From contig JAFDKF010000051.1 in NCBI GenBank assembly GCA_019307135.1, positions 1 through 40,767 on the forward strand: 40,767 nucleotides of DNA. The letters are read 5' to 3'. Below are positions 21,945 through 30,047 of the stretch, one piece after another. The position numbers and the translations under genes were made by a program. The DNA comes from Deltaproteobacteria bacterium (GTDB lineage: Bacteria; Desulfobacterota; Desulfobacteria; Desulfobacterales; C00003060). How positions within the stretch are numbered: position 1 is the stretch's first letter; each line of letters starts with the position of its first letter. Below the pieces are notes generated by a model that was given only the letters and a program-made list of their open reading frames with translations, was not told the origin of the DNA and did not search any database.

Positions 21945-24683
21945 ATGACAGCGATGTACAATCCAAAATCCAAAATCCATACTGTTCTCAAGGCGTCAGC
22001 CGCAAATCCAAAATCCAAAATCCTATATCTCATTGACGGAAGCAGCTACATATACCGAGCCTACCATGCCGTCCGCCATCTCTCCACTACCCGGGGTTTG
22101 CCCACCAACGCGACCTTTGGTTTTACGAACATGCTGTTAAAACTTTTCTCAGATCGGAAACCTGAGCACATGGCTATGGCATTTGACGCAAAGGGTCCTA
22201 CCTTTCGCCACGAAATATACGAGGCTTATAAGGCTAACCGCCCCCCAATGCCAGAGGACCTCGCCGTGCAGATACCCTACATTAAGGAAGTCGTTGAAGG
22301 CATGAACATCCCCTCATTGGAACTCGCAGGCTATGAGGCTGATGATATTATCGGAACCCTGGCCCGCTCTGCTGAGAAAAAGGGCTTCCACGTTGTCATG
22401 GTCACGGGCGACAAGGACTTTAAACAACTGGTCACCCCCGGGATCAGCATCTGGGATCCCATGAAAGACCGTAGCATTGATTATGCGGGCTTAAAGAAAG
22501 ACTTTGGCCTTGAGCCCTCTCAATGGGTGGATGTCATGGGGCTTTCCGGGGATACGTCGGATAATATTCCAGGGGTACCGGGCATCGGGGAAAAGACGGC
22601 CATTTCATTGATCAGAACCTTTGGGAGTGTGGAGGAAATCTTTGAAAACCTTGATAAAATAACAAAGAAAAAACTTCGCGAGAACCTGACCAACTTTCGT
22701 GAACAGGCCATGTTGAGCCGTCAGCTGGTGGCAATCAATACCGAGGTCCCTTTATCTGTCGAGATTGCATCATTAAGTGTTTCAGATCCTGATGCAGAAA
22801 GGCTGGCTCGTCTTTTCAAGGACCTGGAGTTTCAAAGGCTCCAGAAGCTGTTTCCTATAAAGACCGACCTTAGCCACAAAAACTATCGCGTAGTTCTGGA
22901 TGATGATGCCCTCAAGGCGCTAATCGATGAGCTGAAGCAGGCAGGGATGTTTGCCCTCGACATAGAGACAACGGCAAAGGATCCCATGCAGGCTGAGGTT
23001 GTGGGGTTCTCTTTTGCGTGTCGGCCAAATGAAGCCGCCTACATTCCCTTGCGACACCGCTATTCCGGTGCCCCCAGGCAGCTTGACCCGGAGAGCACGA
23101 TTGCGAGCCTGAAACCTCTCCTTGAAGACCCGAAGCTGGCCAAGGTGGGCCAGAATATCAAGTATGACTGGATCGTGCTGAAGCGTTCCGGCATTGATCT
23201 GCAAGGCGTCTTCTTTGACACCATGGTGGCCTCCTACCTCCTGAATCCGATCCGGCGCGCCCATAACCTGGAGACGATTGCGGTCGAATACCTTGATCAT
23301 AAAATGATATCCTACAAAGAAGTCACCGGTAACAAAAAGGGCAACAAGGGCTTTGACGAGGTCCCCGTAAAGGATGCGGTCCCCTATGCCTGTGAGGACG
23401 CGGATATCACCTTAATGGCCTATGAGGTGCTAAAACCCAAGGTCCTGGAGGGCGGATTTGACAGCCTCTTCAAAGAAGTAGAGATGCCCCTCGTACCGGT
23501 CCTCGTGGACATGGAAATGTCCGGGATTTGCGTGGATAAGGATCGTCTGGAGGTTGTATCAAAAGAATTTGAGCACCAGCTCTATGAAACAGAAGATCGA
23601 ATATACGCCATTGCTGGAGAGCGTTTCAATATTCAATCCCATCAGCAACTGGGCCGGATACTTTTTGAAAACCTCAAGCTCCCTATTCAAAAAAAGACGA
23701 AAAAGAAGACTGGGTATTCCACAGATGTAGAGGTACTTACTACGCTTTCCCTGGAACATGAACTCCCTGCACTGGTCCTGCAATACCGCTCACTTGCCAA
23801 GCTCAAGTCTACTTATGCCGATGCCCTTGTGGATCTGATTCATCCGGAAACTCGCCGCATCCATACGTCTTACAATCAGACCGTCACGGCCACCGGGCGT
23901 TTGAGCAGCAGTGACCCCAACCTTCAAAATATTCCCGTGCGGACCGAGGAGGGGCGCAAGATCCGGGCAGCCTTTGTTCCCCAAAAAGGCTGGACCATGC
24001 TATCTGCGGACTACTCTCAGATAGAGCTCCGACTCCTTGCCCACTATTCCGAGGATCCCATGCTTGTTGAGGCATTTGAAAAGGGCGAAGATATCCACGC
24101 ACGCACAGCGGCTGAGGTTTTTCAATTGCTGCCGGGCCTGATTACACCGGAGATGCGCCGTCAGGCCAAGGTCATCAACTTTGGGATCATCTACGGGATG
24201 AGCCCTTTCAGGCTTTCCAAGGAGCTTGGCATCAGTCAGAAGATGGCAAAGATCTACATTGAAAACTACTTTCGCAGATACAAAGGCGTCAAACGGTTCA
24301 TAGAAGAAACCAAAGAGGAAGCGCGCAAAGCGGGCAAGGTGGCCACGCTGCTGGGCCGTCATCGTTGCCTGCCCGACATCTTAAGCAAAAACCGAACGGC
24401 CCGTGAGTTTGCCGAGCGCACGGCGGTTAACACGCCCCTTCAGGGCACGGCTGCCGATCTCATCAAGGTGGCAATGATACGGATACACCGGGCCTTTGGC
24501 CAAAAGGGACTGGGGGCCAAGATGCTTCTACAGGTCCACGATGAACTGGTCTTTGAAGTCCCACCCGGGGAGCTGGGGAGTGTAGAAAAACTTGTCACTG
24601 AGATCATGGAAGGGGTCTACAGGCTGTGCGTGCCGCTCAAGGTTGATGTCAACACAGGCCAGAACTGGGCGGAAGTGCATTAA
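21945..24683 (+). CDS. polA: DNA polymerase I
   Basis: 912 residues with all three domains. 5'-3' exonuclease: LYLIDGSSYIYRAYHAVRHL, GYEADDIIGTLAR, VTGDKDFKQLV. 3'-5' exonuclease with acidic residues kept: FALDIETTAKDP, NIKYDWIVL, YACEDADITLMAYEV. Polymerase: TGRLSSSDPNLQNIPVRTEE, SADYSQIELRLLAHYS, RRQAKVINFGIIYGMSP, LLQVHDELVFEVP. So proofreading is probably active. The family start should be close to KILYLIDGSS, but no ATG lies there. The first ~26 residues come partly from ATCCAAA heptamer repeats that encode NPKSKI twice. It ends overlapping the convergent phosphorylase by 4 bp. Confidence 0.96.
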   Translation: MTAMYNPKSKIHTVLKASAANPKSKILYLIDGSSYIYRAYHAVRHLSTTRGLPTNATFGFTNMLLKLFSDRKPEHMAMAFDAKGPTFRHEIYEAYKANRPPMPEDLAVQIPYIKEVVEGMNIPSLELAGYEADDIIGTLARSAEKKGFHVVMVTGDKDFKQLVTPGISIWDPMKDRSIDYAGLKKDFGLEPSQWVDVMGLSGDTSDNIPGVPGIGEKTAISLIRTFGSVEEIFENLDKITKKKLRENLTNFREQAMLSRQLVAINTEVPLSVEIASLSVSDPDAERLARLFKDLEFQRLQKLFPIKTDLSHKNYRVVLDDDALKALIDELKQAGMFALDIETTAKDPMQAEVVGFSFACRPNEAAYIPLRHRYSGAPRQLDPESTIASLKPLLEDPKLAKVGQNIKYDWIVLKRSGIDLQGVFFDTMVASYLLNPIRRAHNLETIAVEYLDHKMISYKEVTGNKKGNKGFDEVPVKDAVPYACEDADITLMAYEVLKPKVLEGGFDSLFKEVEMPLVPVLVDMEMSGICVDKDRLEVVSKEFEHQLYETEDRIYAIAGERFNIQSHQQLGRILFENLKLPIQKKTKKKTGYSTDVEVLTTLSLEHELPALVLQYRSLAKLKSTYADALVDLIHPETRRIHTSYNQTVTATGRLSSSDPNLQNIPVRTEEGRKIRAAFVPQKGWTMLSADYSQIELRLLAHYSEDPMLVEAFEKGEDIHARTAAEVFQLLPGLITPEMRRQAKVINFGIIYGMSPFRLSKELGISQKMAKIYIENYFRRYKGVKRFIEETKEEARKAGKVATLLGRHRCLPDILSKNRTAREFAERTAVNTPLQGTAADLIKVAMIRIHRAFGQKGLGAKMLLQVHDELVFEVPPGELGSVEKLVTEIMEGVYRLCVPLKVDVNTGQNWAEVH

Positions 24684-27256
24684 GGGGTGATGGATTGATC
24701 CTGGGCCCAAATCACCAACCCCGTATTGTAAGGGGTTTCCATCTTCCGGCGACTCGGCATGATCCTGATGGTAAATCCATACTTGCCTGTGTGCAAACAC
24801 GGTATCTCGCCCTCAAAGCGATAGTTGCCGTTGCCGTCAGAATCCAGGGCTTTCATCTGCACGGTCTGTCTTTCCGTGAACTCATCCTTAAAGCTTAACG
24901 GCCCGAAGTAGATCTCAACGTCCACATCTTGGGGGTCAAGTTGACTCAGAAAAATATCTGTGCCTATCCTGAGGCGGCCCGACACCGGTACAGGGATGCC
25001 ATCGTGCACATTGACCCGATTGATCCGAACCTGATCCCAGTTGGTCATGATTTTCTGTCGCCACAGGGCCAGCTCTTCGGCTCCCTTCATCTCCTCCCTT
25101 GAAAGATCATTATAACGCCTTGAGGCGCTGATGTAGAATTGATTGGCATAGTCCTGGACCATCCGGTGGCTGTTGAAAATCGGGCAAAGATGACACATGG
25201 CCGCCTTCATCTTTGCCAGCCAACCGTACGGCAGATTATCCAGTCCCCGGTCATAGAACACAGGTATAATCTCCCGTTCCAGGAGATTGAAAATGTCCCG
25301 GCTCTCTACCTCGTCTTGCAAAGGATGATCTTCATAGGTCTCGCCCCGGCCAATAGCCCATCCGTAACTCTGGTCATAACCTTCGTCCCACCACCCATCC
25401 AGAGTGCTCAGGTTCAAAACACCGTTGGGGATACCCTTCATGCCGCTGGTACCGCAGGCCTCCAGGGGCCTCCTGGGGGTGTTGAGCCACACGTCGCAGC
25501 CTTGAAGCATCATGCGCGCCACCGTGATATTGTATCCCTGGAGAAACACAAGCCGATGGCGAACCTCTTCTCTGTTGGCAAAGTGAATAAACCTTCTGAT
25601 AAGCTCTTTGCCGGGTGCATCATGAGGATGGGCCTTGCCTGCCACAATGATCTGTATGGGTCGTTCGGGGTGCGTGAGCAACTTAGTCAGCCGGTCCTCA
25701 TCTTGCAGGAGAAGCGCAGGCCGCTTGTACTCCGCGAAGCGACGGGCAAATCCAATGGTGAGGATTTCAGGATTGAGCACTTGGGCAGCAGCATTAAGCT
25801 CTCGGGCTGACGCCCCGGAGTTGCTAAGCTGAGCCTGCAACCTCTGTCGTGCAAAGGCGACCAGGCGTTCCCGGCGCCTTTCATGTGTCCGCCACAATTC
25901 GGAGTTTGGGATTTGCTCCACCTGTTTCCACACCTTCTGGCTGTCCGGGTCTTCGATCCAGTTTGGTCCCAGGTATCGGTCAAAGAGTTCTGCCATGTCC
26001 GTCGAGATCCACGACGGGATGTGAATCCCATTGGTTATTGGCGAGATAGGGATATCTTCCACTGGATTTTTGGGCCAGATCTTATGCCACATGTCGCGGG
26101 AAATCCTGCCATGTAATCGGCTCACTCCATTGGCGTGAGCTGACAGCCTTAGGGCCAGCACTGACATGGAAAAAGGCTCCTGGTCGTTCGTCGGTTCCTG
26201 GCGGCCGAATCCCAGAAAGACCTTAAACGCAATCCCCAGAGATTGGACGTAATCCTCAAAATATGTGTGCATAAGGTCTGGCGAAAACACATCGTGTCCC
26301 GCCGGCACAGGGGTATGCGTGGTAAAGGTATTGGTGGCGACTACGAACTCCCTTGCGGCGTCAAAGGACAGGCCCTGATCGTTTCTCAGCATGCGAATCC
26401 GTTCCAGGGCAGAAAAGGCAGAGTGGCCTTCATTCATATGGTATACAGTAGGCTTGATTCCCAGGGCCTGGAGTGCGCGAACGCCGCCAATGCCCAGGAC
26501 AATCTCCTGTCTGAGTCGCATGTCCCAGTCCCCGCCATAGAGCCTGGAGGTGATGTAGCGATGCTCAGGTGGATTTTCCATTACATTCGTGTCGAGCAAG
26601 TACAGGGGAACTCGTCCCACCATCACACGCCATATCCGGATCTTAACCGCTTGGCCGCGTATGGATACCTCCACCATTATAGGTCGGCCGCTTTCATCCT
26701 TCACGAGGTGGACCGGCATGGTGGAAACATCGTTTTCAGGATAGGCTTCCTGCTGCCACCCGTCGGCGTTCAAGTATTGCTGAAAAAAGCCTTCGTGGTA
26801 AAAGAGACCAACGCCCACCGCGGGCAAATTCAAGTCGCTGGCAGACTTCAAGTAGTCCCCTGCCAGCACCCCCAGGCCTCCCGAATAGATAGGCAAACAC
26901 TCGGCGAGACCAAATTCTGCCGAAAGATAGGCAACAAGGAATCGATCCATGTCTTGGGCTTCAGGGACTCCGGAGGGCTGAACAGAGAGGTATCTTTCCA
27001 TCTCCTCATAAACACGGTCCATCTGGGCCAGAAAGCCTGCATCCTCTGCCAATTCCTCCAGGCGGTCCTGGCTGATGGCTCCCAGCATATAGGCCGGATT
27101 TTGTTTCGACGACTCCCAGAGTTCAGTGTCCATGCGCCTGAACAAGTTGGCGATGTCGTGGTGCCAGCTAAACCATAAATTGTAGGCGAGTTTCTCCAGA
27201 GGCTTTAACCTGGGAGGGAGGCTGGCAAGTATGTTGTACTTGAAAATGGCTTTCAT
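24680..27256 (-). CDS. glgP: Alpha-glucan phosphorylase (GT35)
   Basis: 858 residues. It phosphorolyses alpha-1,4-glucan to glucose-1-phosphate. The family N-terminus is LPPRLKPLEKLAYNLWFSWH. The glycine-rich loop is LPIYSGGLGVLAGDYLKSAS. HMNEGHSAFSALERIRML and TTHTPVPAGHD follow. The PLP region is LEACGTSGMKGIPNGVLNLS with the Schiff-base Lys in SGMKG. The length and motifs fit the TIGR02094-type (thermophile/bacterial) phosphorylases rather than the animal/E. coli GlgP type. The start ATG overlaps the stop of the receiver gene (ATGA), so the two are translated together. Confidence 0.94.
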   Translation of the reverse strand: MKAIFKYNILASLPPRLKPLEKLAYNLWFSWHHDIANLFRRMDTELWESSKQNPAYMLGAISQDRLEELAEDAGFLAQMDRVYEEMERYLSVQPSGVPEAQDMDRFLVAYLSAEFGLAECLPIYSGGLGVLAGDYLKSASDLNLPAVGVGLFYHEGFFQQYLNADGWQQEAYPENDVSTMPVHLVKDESGRPIMVEVSIRGQAVKIRIWRVMVGRVPLYLLDTNVMENPPEHRYITSRLYGGDWDMRLRQEIVLGIGGVRALQALGIKPTVYHMNEGHSAFSALERIRMLRNDQGLSFDAAREFVVATNTFTTHTPVPAGHDVFSPDLMHTYFEDYVQSLGIAFKVFLGFGRQEPTNDQEPFSMSVLALRLSAHANGVSRLHGRISRDMWHKIWPKNPVEDIPISPITNGIHIPSWISTDMAELFDRYLGPNWIEDPDSQKVWKQVEQIPNSELWRTHERRRERLVAFARQRLQAQLSNSGASARELNAAAQVLNPEILTIGFARRFAEYKRPALLLQDEDRLTKLLTHPERPIQIIVAGKAHPHDAPGKELIRRFIHFANREEVRHRLVFLQGYNITVARMMLQGCDVWLNTPRRPLEACGTSGMKGIPNGVLNLSTLDGWWDEGYDQSYGWAIGRGETYEDHPLQDEVESRDIFNLLEREIIPVFYDRGLDNLPYGWLAKMKAAMCHLCPIFNSHRMVQDYANQFYISASRRYNDLSREEMKGAEELALWRQKIMTNWDQVRINRVNVHDGIPVPVSGRLRIGTDIFLSQLDPQDVDVEIYFGPLSFKDEFTERQTVQMKALDSDGNGNYRFEGEIPCLHTGKYGFTIRIMPSRRKMETPYNTGLVIWAQDQSITP

Positions 27257-27618
27257 GCGTGGTGTTGTTTCTTTAGGATCTCGGCAAGCCTGGTCTTTAG
27301 TTCCGCCAGGTCAAATGACTTGATCACATAAAAGTCGGCGGCAACGGATTTAACGTCCTCTCTATAGGAATCATAGGCGGTGTTCAGAACAATCGGGAGA
27401 TCCGGGTGGGCTTGCCGTATTTCCTGAAGCAGGTCCAGCCCGTTGCAATCTTCCATCCGTATGTCCAAGACCACGACCGAGGGCCGGGCAGAGTCAATGA
27501 GCCCTAATACCCCCTTGCCTTGGCCGGTTGTGATGACCTCATAGCCTTCCTCACCCAATTCTTCTGCGCACAGAGCCCTGATACTCTTTTCGTCATCAAC
27601 GACCAATACTTTAGGCAT
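27253..27618 (-). CDS. Stand-alone receiver-domain response regulator
   Basis: 121 residues, receiver only, no output domain. Asp8/Asp9, phospho-acceptor Asp52 (VVVLDIRMED), Thr in LNTAYDSYRED and Lys in FYVIKSFDLAEL are intact. The stop overlaps the phosphorylase start by 4 nt. This suggests that it controls glucan breakdown by protein contact, or simply shares its expression; the former is inference. No kinase is adjacent. Half of a close paralogue survives at 19248-19457. Confidence 0.9.
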   Translation of the reverse strand: MPKVLVVDDEKSIRALCAEELGEEGYEVITTGQGKGVLGLIDSARPSVVVLDIRMEDCNGLDLLQEIRQAHPDLPIVLNTAYDSYREDVKSVAADFYVIKSFDLAELKTRLAEILKKQHHA

Positions 27619-27714
27619 AGCCCCTCTCTTTTTCTGGCGAAGCTTCGACTCAAACCCTGGCCCATACCGGGTTTAAGAGCTTAATACCTTAAACCCAAAG
27701 TGATCGGTTCCAGG

Positions 27715-27835
27715 TTCAGGGTTCAGGGTTCAGTTAAAAGAATAGAGGTCAGAGATCAGAGGTCGGAGGTCTGACTTCTGACTTCTGACTTCTGATCTCT
27801 GACTTTTGAACGGTGAACTTTCTTTATTGACGCGT
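27715..27835 (+). repeat. Heptanucleotide array (TTCAGGG / GTCAGAG / TTCTGAC units)
   Basis: Successive 7-nt units such as TTCAGGG, GTCAGAG, ATCAGAG and TTCTGAC. It ends TTTTGAACGGTGAAC and has an inverted counterpart at 28370-28460. Confidence 0.75.
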
Positions 27836-27846
27836 CATCCTTTTCA

Positions 27847-27881
27847 GCCGTCGTAGCTAAAGCTACTTTGGCGAAGTCGGC
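27847..27881 (+). repeat. Dispersed hairpin repeat (GCCGTCGTAGC family), copy 3
   Basis: Begins GCCGTCGTAGCTAAAGCTAC and ends GGCGAAGTCGGC. It is the closest to consensus of the four copies. Confidence 0.8.
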
Positions 27882-28322
27882 TTGCTAACAGCCAGTTAGG
27901 CCTGCCCTGGCGCGACATAATCTACTAAGCTTATAATCCCGGTCTGGGCCAGGGGCTCTTCAACCGGGAACCGTGAACGTTGAACCGCTCAACCCAGGTT
28001 AGAATAAGCTGAAGCGCCAGGGCGGGCTTGACATAAATGTCAAGATCTTAGCTTGTATACAAAATTAATACTAGTATATCTGAAGTCTGGATTACGTGCA
28101 ACTGATTATTGCAGGATTCAGATATCAATCCAAACGGAAGGTCTTGAACTCAAAAGCGAATGAGGCGTCATTCGCTTCGCTCATCCCGCCATGGCGGGAG
28201 AATGATGGAATAATGGGTTCCGGGAAAATGGCATAGTGGGTTATTGCTAAGACTCCTCTTGACAGGGAAGCCAATAAGTGAGAAACTTCCTTTCAAAATC
28301 AGTAGGCGTTTACAGGTTCAGA

Positions 28323-28372
28323 GTTCACCTTGTTAAATTTCCCGAAGGGAACCCTATTTAACAGGGTGAACC
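28323..28372. repeat. Long hairpin upstream of the GT4 gene
   Basis: Nested arms GTTCACC/GGTGAAC, TGTTAAAT/ATTTAACA and TTCCC/GGGAA, with short mismatches, make a near-continuous stem. It could be an RNA structure or a small palindromic element. Confidence 0.55.
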
Positions 28373-28460
28373 GTTCAGAGTTCACCGTTCAGAAGTCAGA
28401 GATCAGAAGTCAGACCTCTGACCTCTATTTTTTTAACCGAACCCTGAACCATTGAACCCA
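28370..28460 (-). repeat. Heptanucleotide array, inverted counterpart of 27715-27835
   Basis: Reads GTTCACCGTTCAGAAGTCAG, then AGACCTCTGACCTCTATTTT and AACCGAACCCTGAACC. It is the approximate reverse complement of the upstream array, including the GTTAAAA-AATAGAGGTCAG segment. Confidence 0.65.
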
Positions 28461-28493
28461 TGAACGGTTACGTTGTAGAAATTCCGATACATT

Positions 28494-29651
28494 ATGCGAA
28501 TAGCGATCTTGTCTTGGGAGTCACTTCATTCGATCCCCGTGGGCGGCGTTGCCGTTCACGTCACCGAGCTGGCGGCTGCCCTTGACCGGAAAGGACATGA
28601 AGTGCATGTCTTTACCCGGATAGGACACGGCCAGTCGCACTACGACCAGATCGATGGAGTCCATTATCACCGTTGCGCTTTTCAGTTGAATTCTGATTTC
28701 ATAGAAGAAATCAACGATATGTGCCGGTCTTTTGTGCACCATGTCTTTCAGACCGAGGACTTCGTTGGGCCCTTCGATGTAATCCATGCGCATGATTGGC
28801 TGGCCGCAAATGCCATGATCTGGATCAAACAAGGACGCGGGCGAAGAGGGATACTCACCATTCACTCAACCGAATATGGCCGCTGTGGAAACAATTTTTA
28901 CGGTGGCCCTTCTGCTAACATCCGCGAGATCGAGCGAGCAGGGACCTACTGTGCGGATAGAGTCATAGCGGTGTCTCGGGCCCTTCAAAATGAGATCATG
29001 TGGATGTATGAACTCCCTGACTGGAAGGTTTTCGTGGCCTACAACGGGGTCAATCTGCATCATTTCGATGGCTGGCTTTCCCCGGATGGAGTCAAAAGGC
29101 GGTACGGAATTGATCATATGGATCCGATGGTCCTTTTTTGTGGTCGCATGGTTTATCAAAAGGGCCCGGATCTTTTGGTCGAGACCATCCCTTACATCCT
29201 CAGATTCTATCCTCACGCTAAGTTCGTATTCGCTGGTGACGGCGAGATGAAACCTCATGTTGAACGGCGGGCACACGATCTTGGTGTGTCACATGCGACC
29301 CGGTTTGTCGGTTTCAAAACGGGCTGGGAATTGATTGATCTTTACAGGGCTTGCGATGTCGTTTGCGTGCCGAGCCGCAACGAGCCTTTCGGCATTGTTG
29401 TCCTTGAAGCCTGGAGTGCAGGAAAACCCGTGGTCGTAACAAACATCGGCGGTCCTGATGAGTATGTATGGCATGATGTAAATGGGCTGAAAATACATCC
29501 TCACCCGGAATCCATCGCCTGGGGCATAGGGACCCTCTTTACGAACTTCGAATGGGCTCGATGGATGGGGCACAACGGAAGAATCGCTGTTGAAACGGTT
29601 TTCAACTGGGATACGGTTGGGGACCAGGTGCTATCCGTGTATTATCAGTAA
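28494..29651 (+). CDS. Glycosyltransferase family 4, glycogen-synthase-like
   Basis: 385 residues. GT-B fold. N-terminal domain: SWESLHSIPVGGVAVHVTEL, VIHAHDWLAANAM and LTIHSTEYGR. C-terminal domain: VLFCGRMVYQKGPDLLVETI, and the nucleotide-sugar motif SRNEPFGIVVLEAWSAGKPV with the E-x7-E pair. The H-x-HDW and K-GPDLL motifs and the neighbourhood (branching enzyme, phosphorylase) suggest synthesis of an alpha-1,4-glucan from a nucleotide glucose. A role in another glucoside is possible. No Shine-Dalgarno sequence is obvious before the ATG. Confidence 0.87.
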   Translation: MRIAILSWESLHSIPVGGVAVHVTELAAALDRKGHEVHVFTRIGHGQSHYDQIDGVHYHRCAFQLNSDFIEEINDMCRSFVHHVFQTEDFVGPFDVIHAHDWLAANAMIWIKQGRGRRGILTIHSTEYGRCGNNFYGGPSANIREIERAGTYCADRVIAVSRALQNEIMWMYELPDWKVFVAYNGVNLHHFDGWLSPDGVKRRYGIDHMDPMVLFCGRMVYQKGPDLLVETIPYILRFYPHAKFVFAGDGEMKPHVERRAHDLGVSHATRFVGFKTGWELIDLYRACDVVCVPSRNEPFGIVVLEAWSAGKPVVVTNIGGPDEYVWHDVNGLKIHPHPESIAWGIGTLFTNFEWARWMGHNGRIAVETVFNWDTVGDQVLSVYYQ

Positions 29652-30047
29652 GTGTTCACGGCTTCGCATCGTTCGCTTAATAAATTCGTACTTAGGTTAA
29701 TTCTTATATGTACCTAAATCTTTATCCCGTTTTGGTTTCAGGTTTCAGTGTTCAGTGTTCAGCTCTTGCATTTATTCACTTCTGACACCTGACACCTGAT
29801 TCGATCTCACACACGATCTCCGGCAAAAAGTGTAAACTACGAAATGAAGGATGCCGACTTTTCTGTAATGTATCCTTTGAGTTTTGCCGTGAACAGGTGA
29901 TGAATTGTCTCACCTGCTTCTCCTCTGCTACGATTCGCACCTTCGATTTCGTTACCTGAAACCTGAAACCTGAAACCCGAAACCCGAAACCTGAAACCCG
30001 AAACCCGAAACCCGAAACCCGAAACCCGAAACCCGAAACCCGAAACT
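29652..30047. repeat. Intergenic repeats: truncated MITE remnant and heptamer arrays
   Basis: 29735-29800 carries CAGGTTT/CAGTGTT and ACCTGAC heptamers. 29825-29855 (AAAAAGTGTAAACTAC, then GAAATGAAGGATGCC) is the right end of the MITE family seen at 13004 and 21390; its left end is missing. 29954-30046 is a clean array of about 13 units of ACCTGAA / ACCCGAA that stops 1 bp before the GH57 stop codon. Frames through it read GFGFRVS repeats and are not genes. Confidence 0.75.

Larger units (their letters stand above)
27619..28493. other. 875-bp intergenic region made of repeats
   Basis: No gene is supported. From left to right: heptamer arrays (27715-27835), a GCCGTCGTAGC hairpin (27847-27881), an inverted pair GCCTGCCCTGGCGC (about 27900-27913) with GCGCCAGGGCGGGC (about 28013-28026), the perfect palindrome TTGACATAAATGTCAA (28028-28043), a CCCGCCATGGCGGG hairpin (about 28184-28199), a long hairpin 28323-28372, and a second heptamer array (28376-28460) that is roughly the reverse complement of the first. 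Confidence 0.6.
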
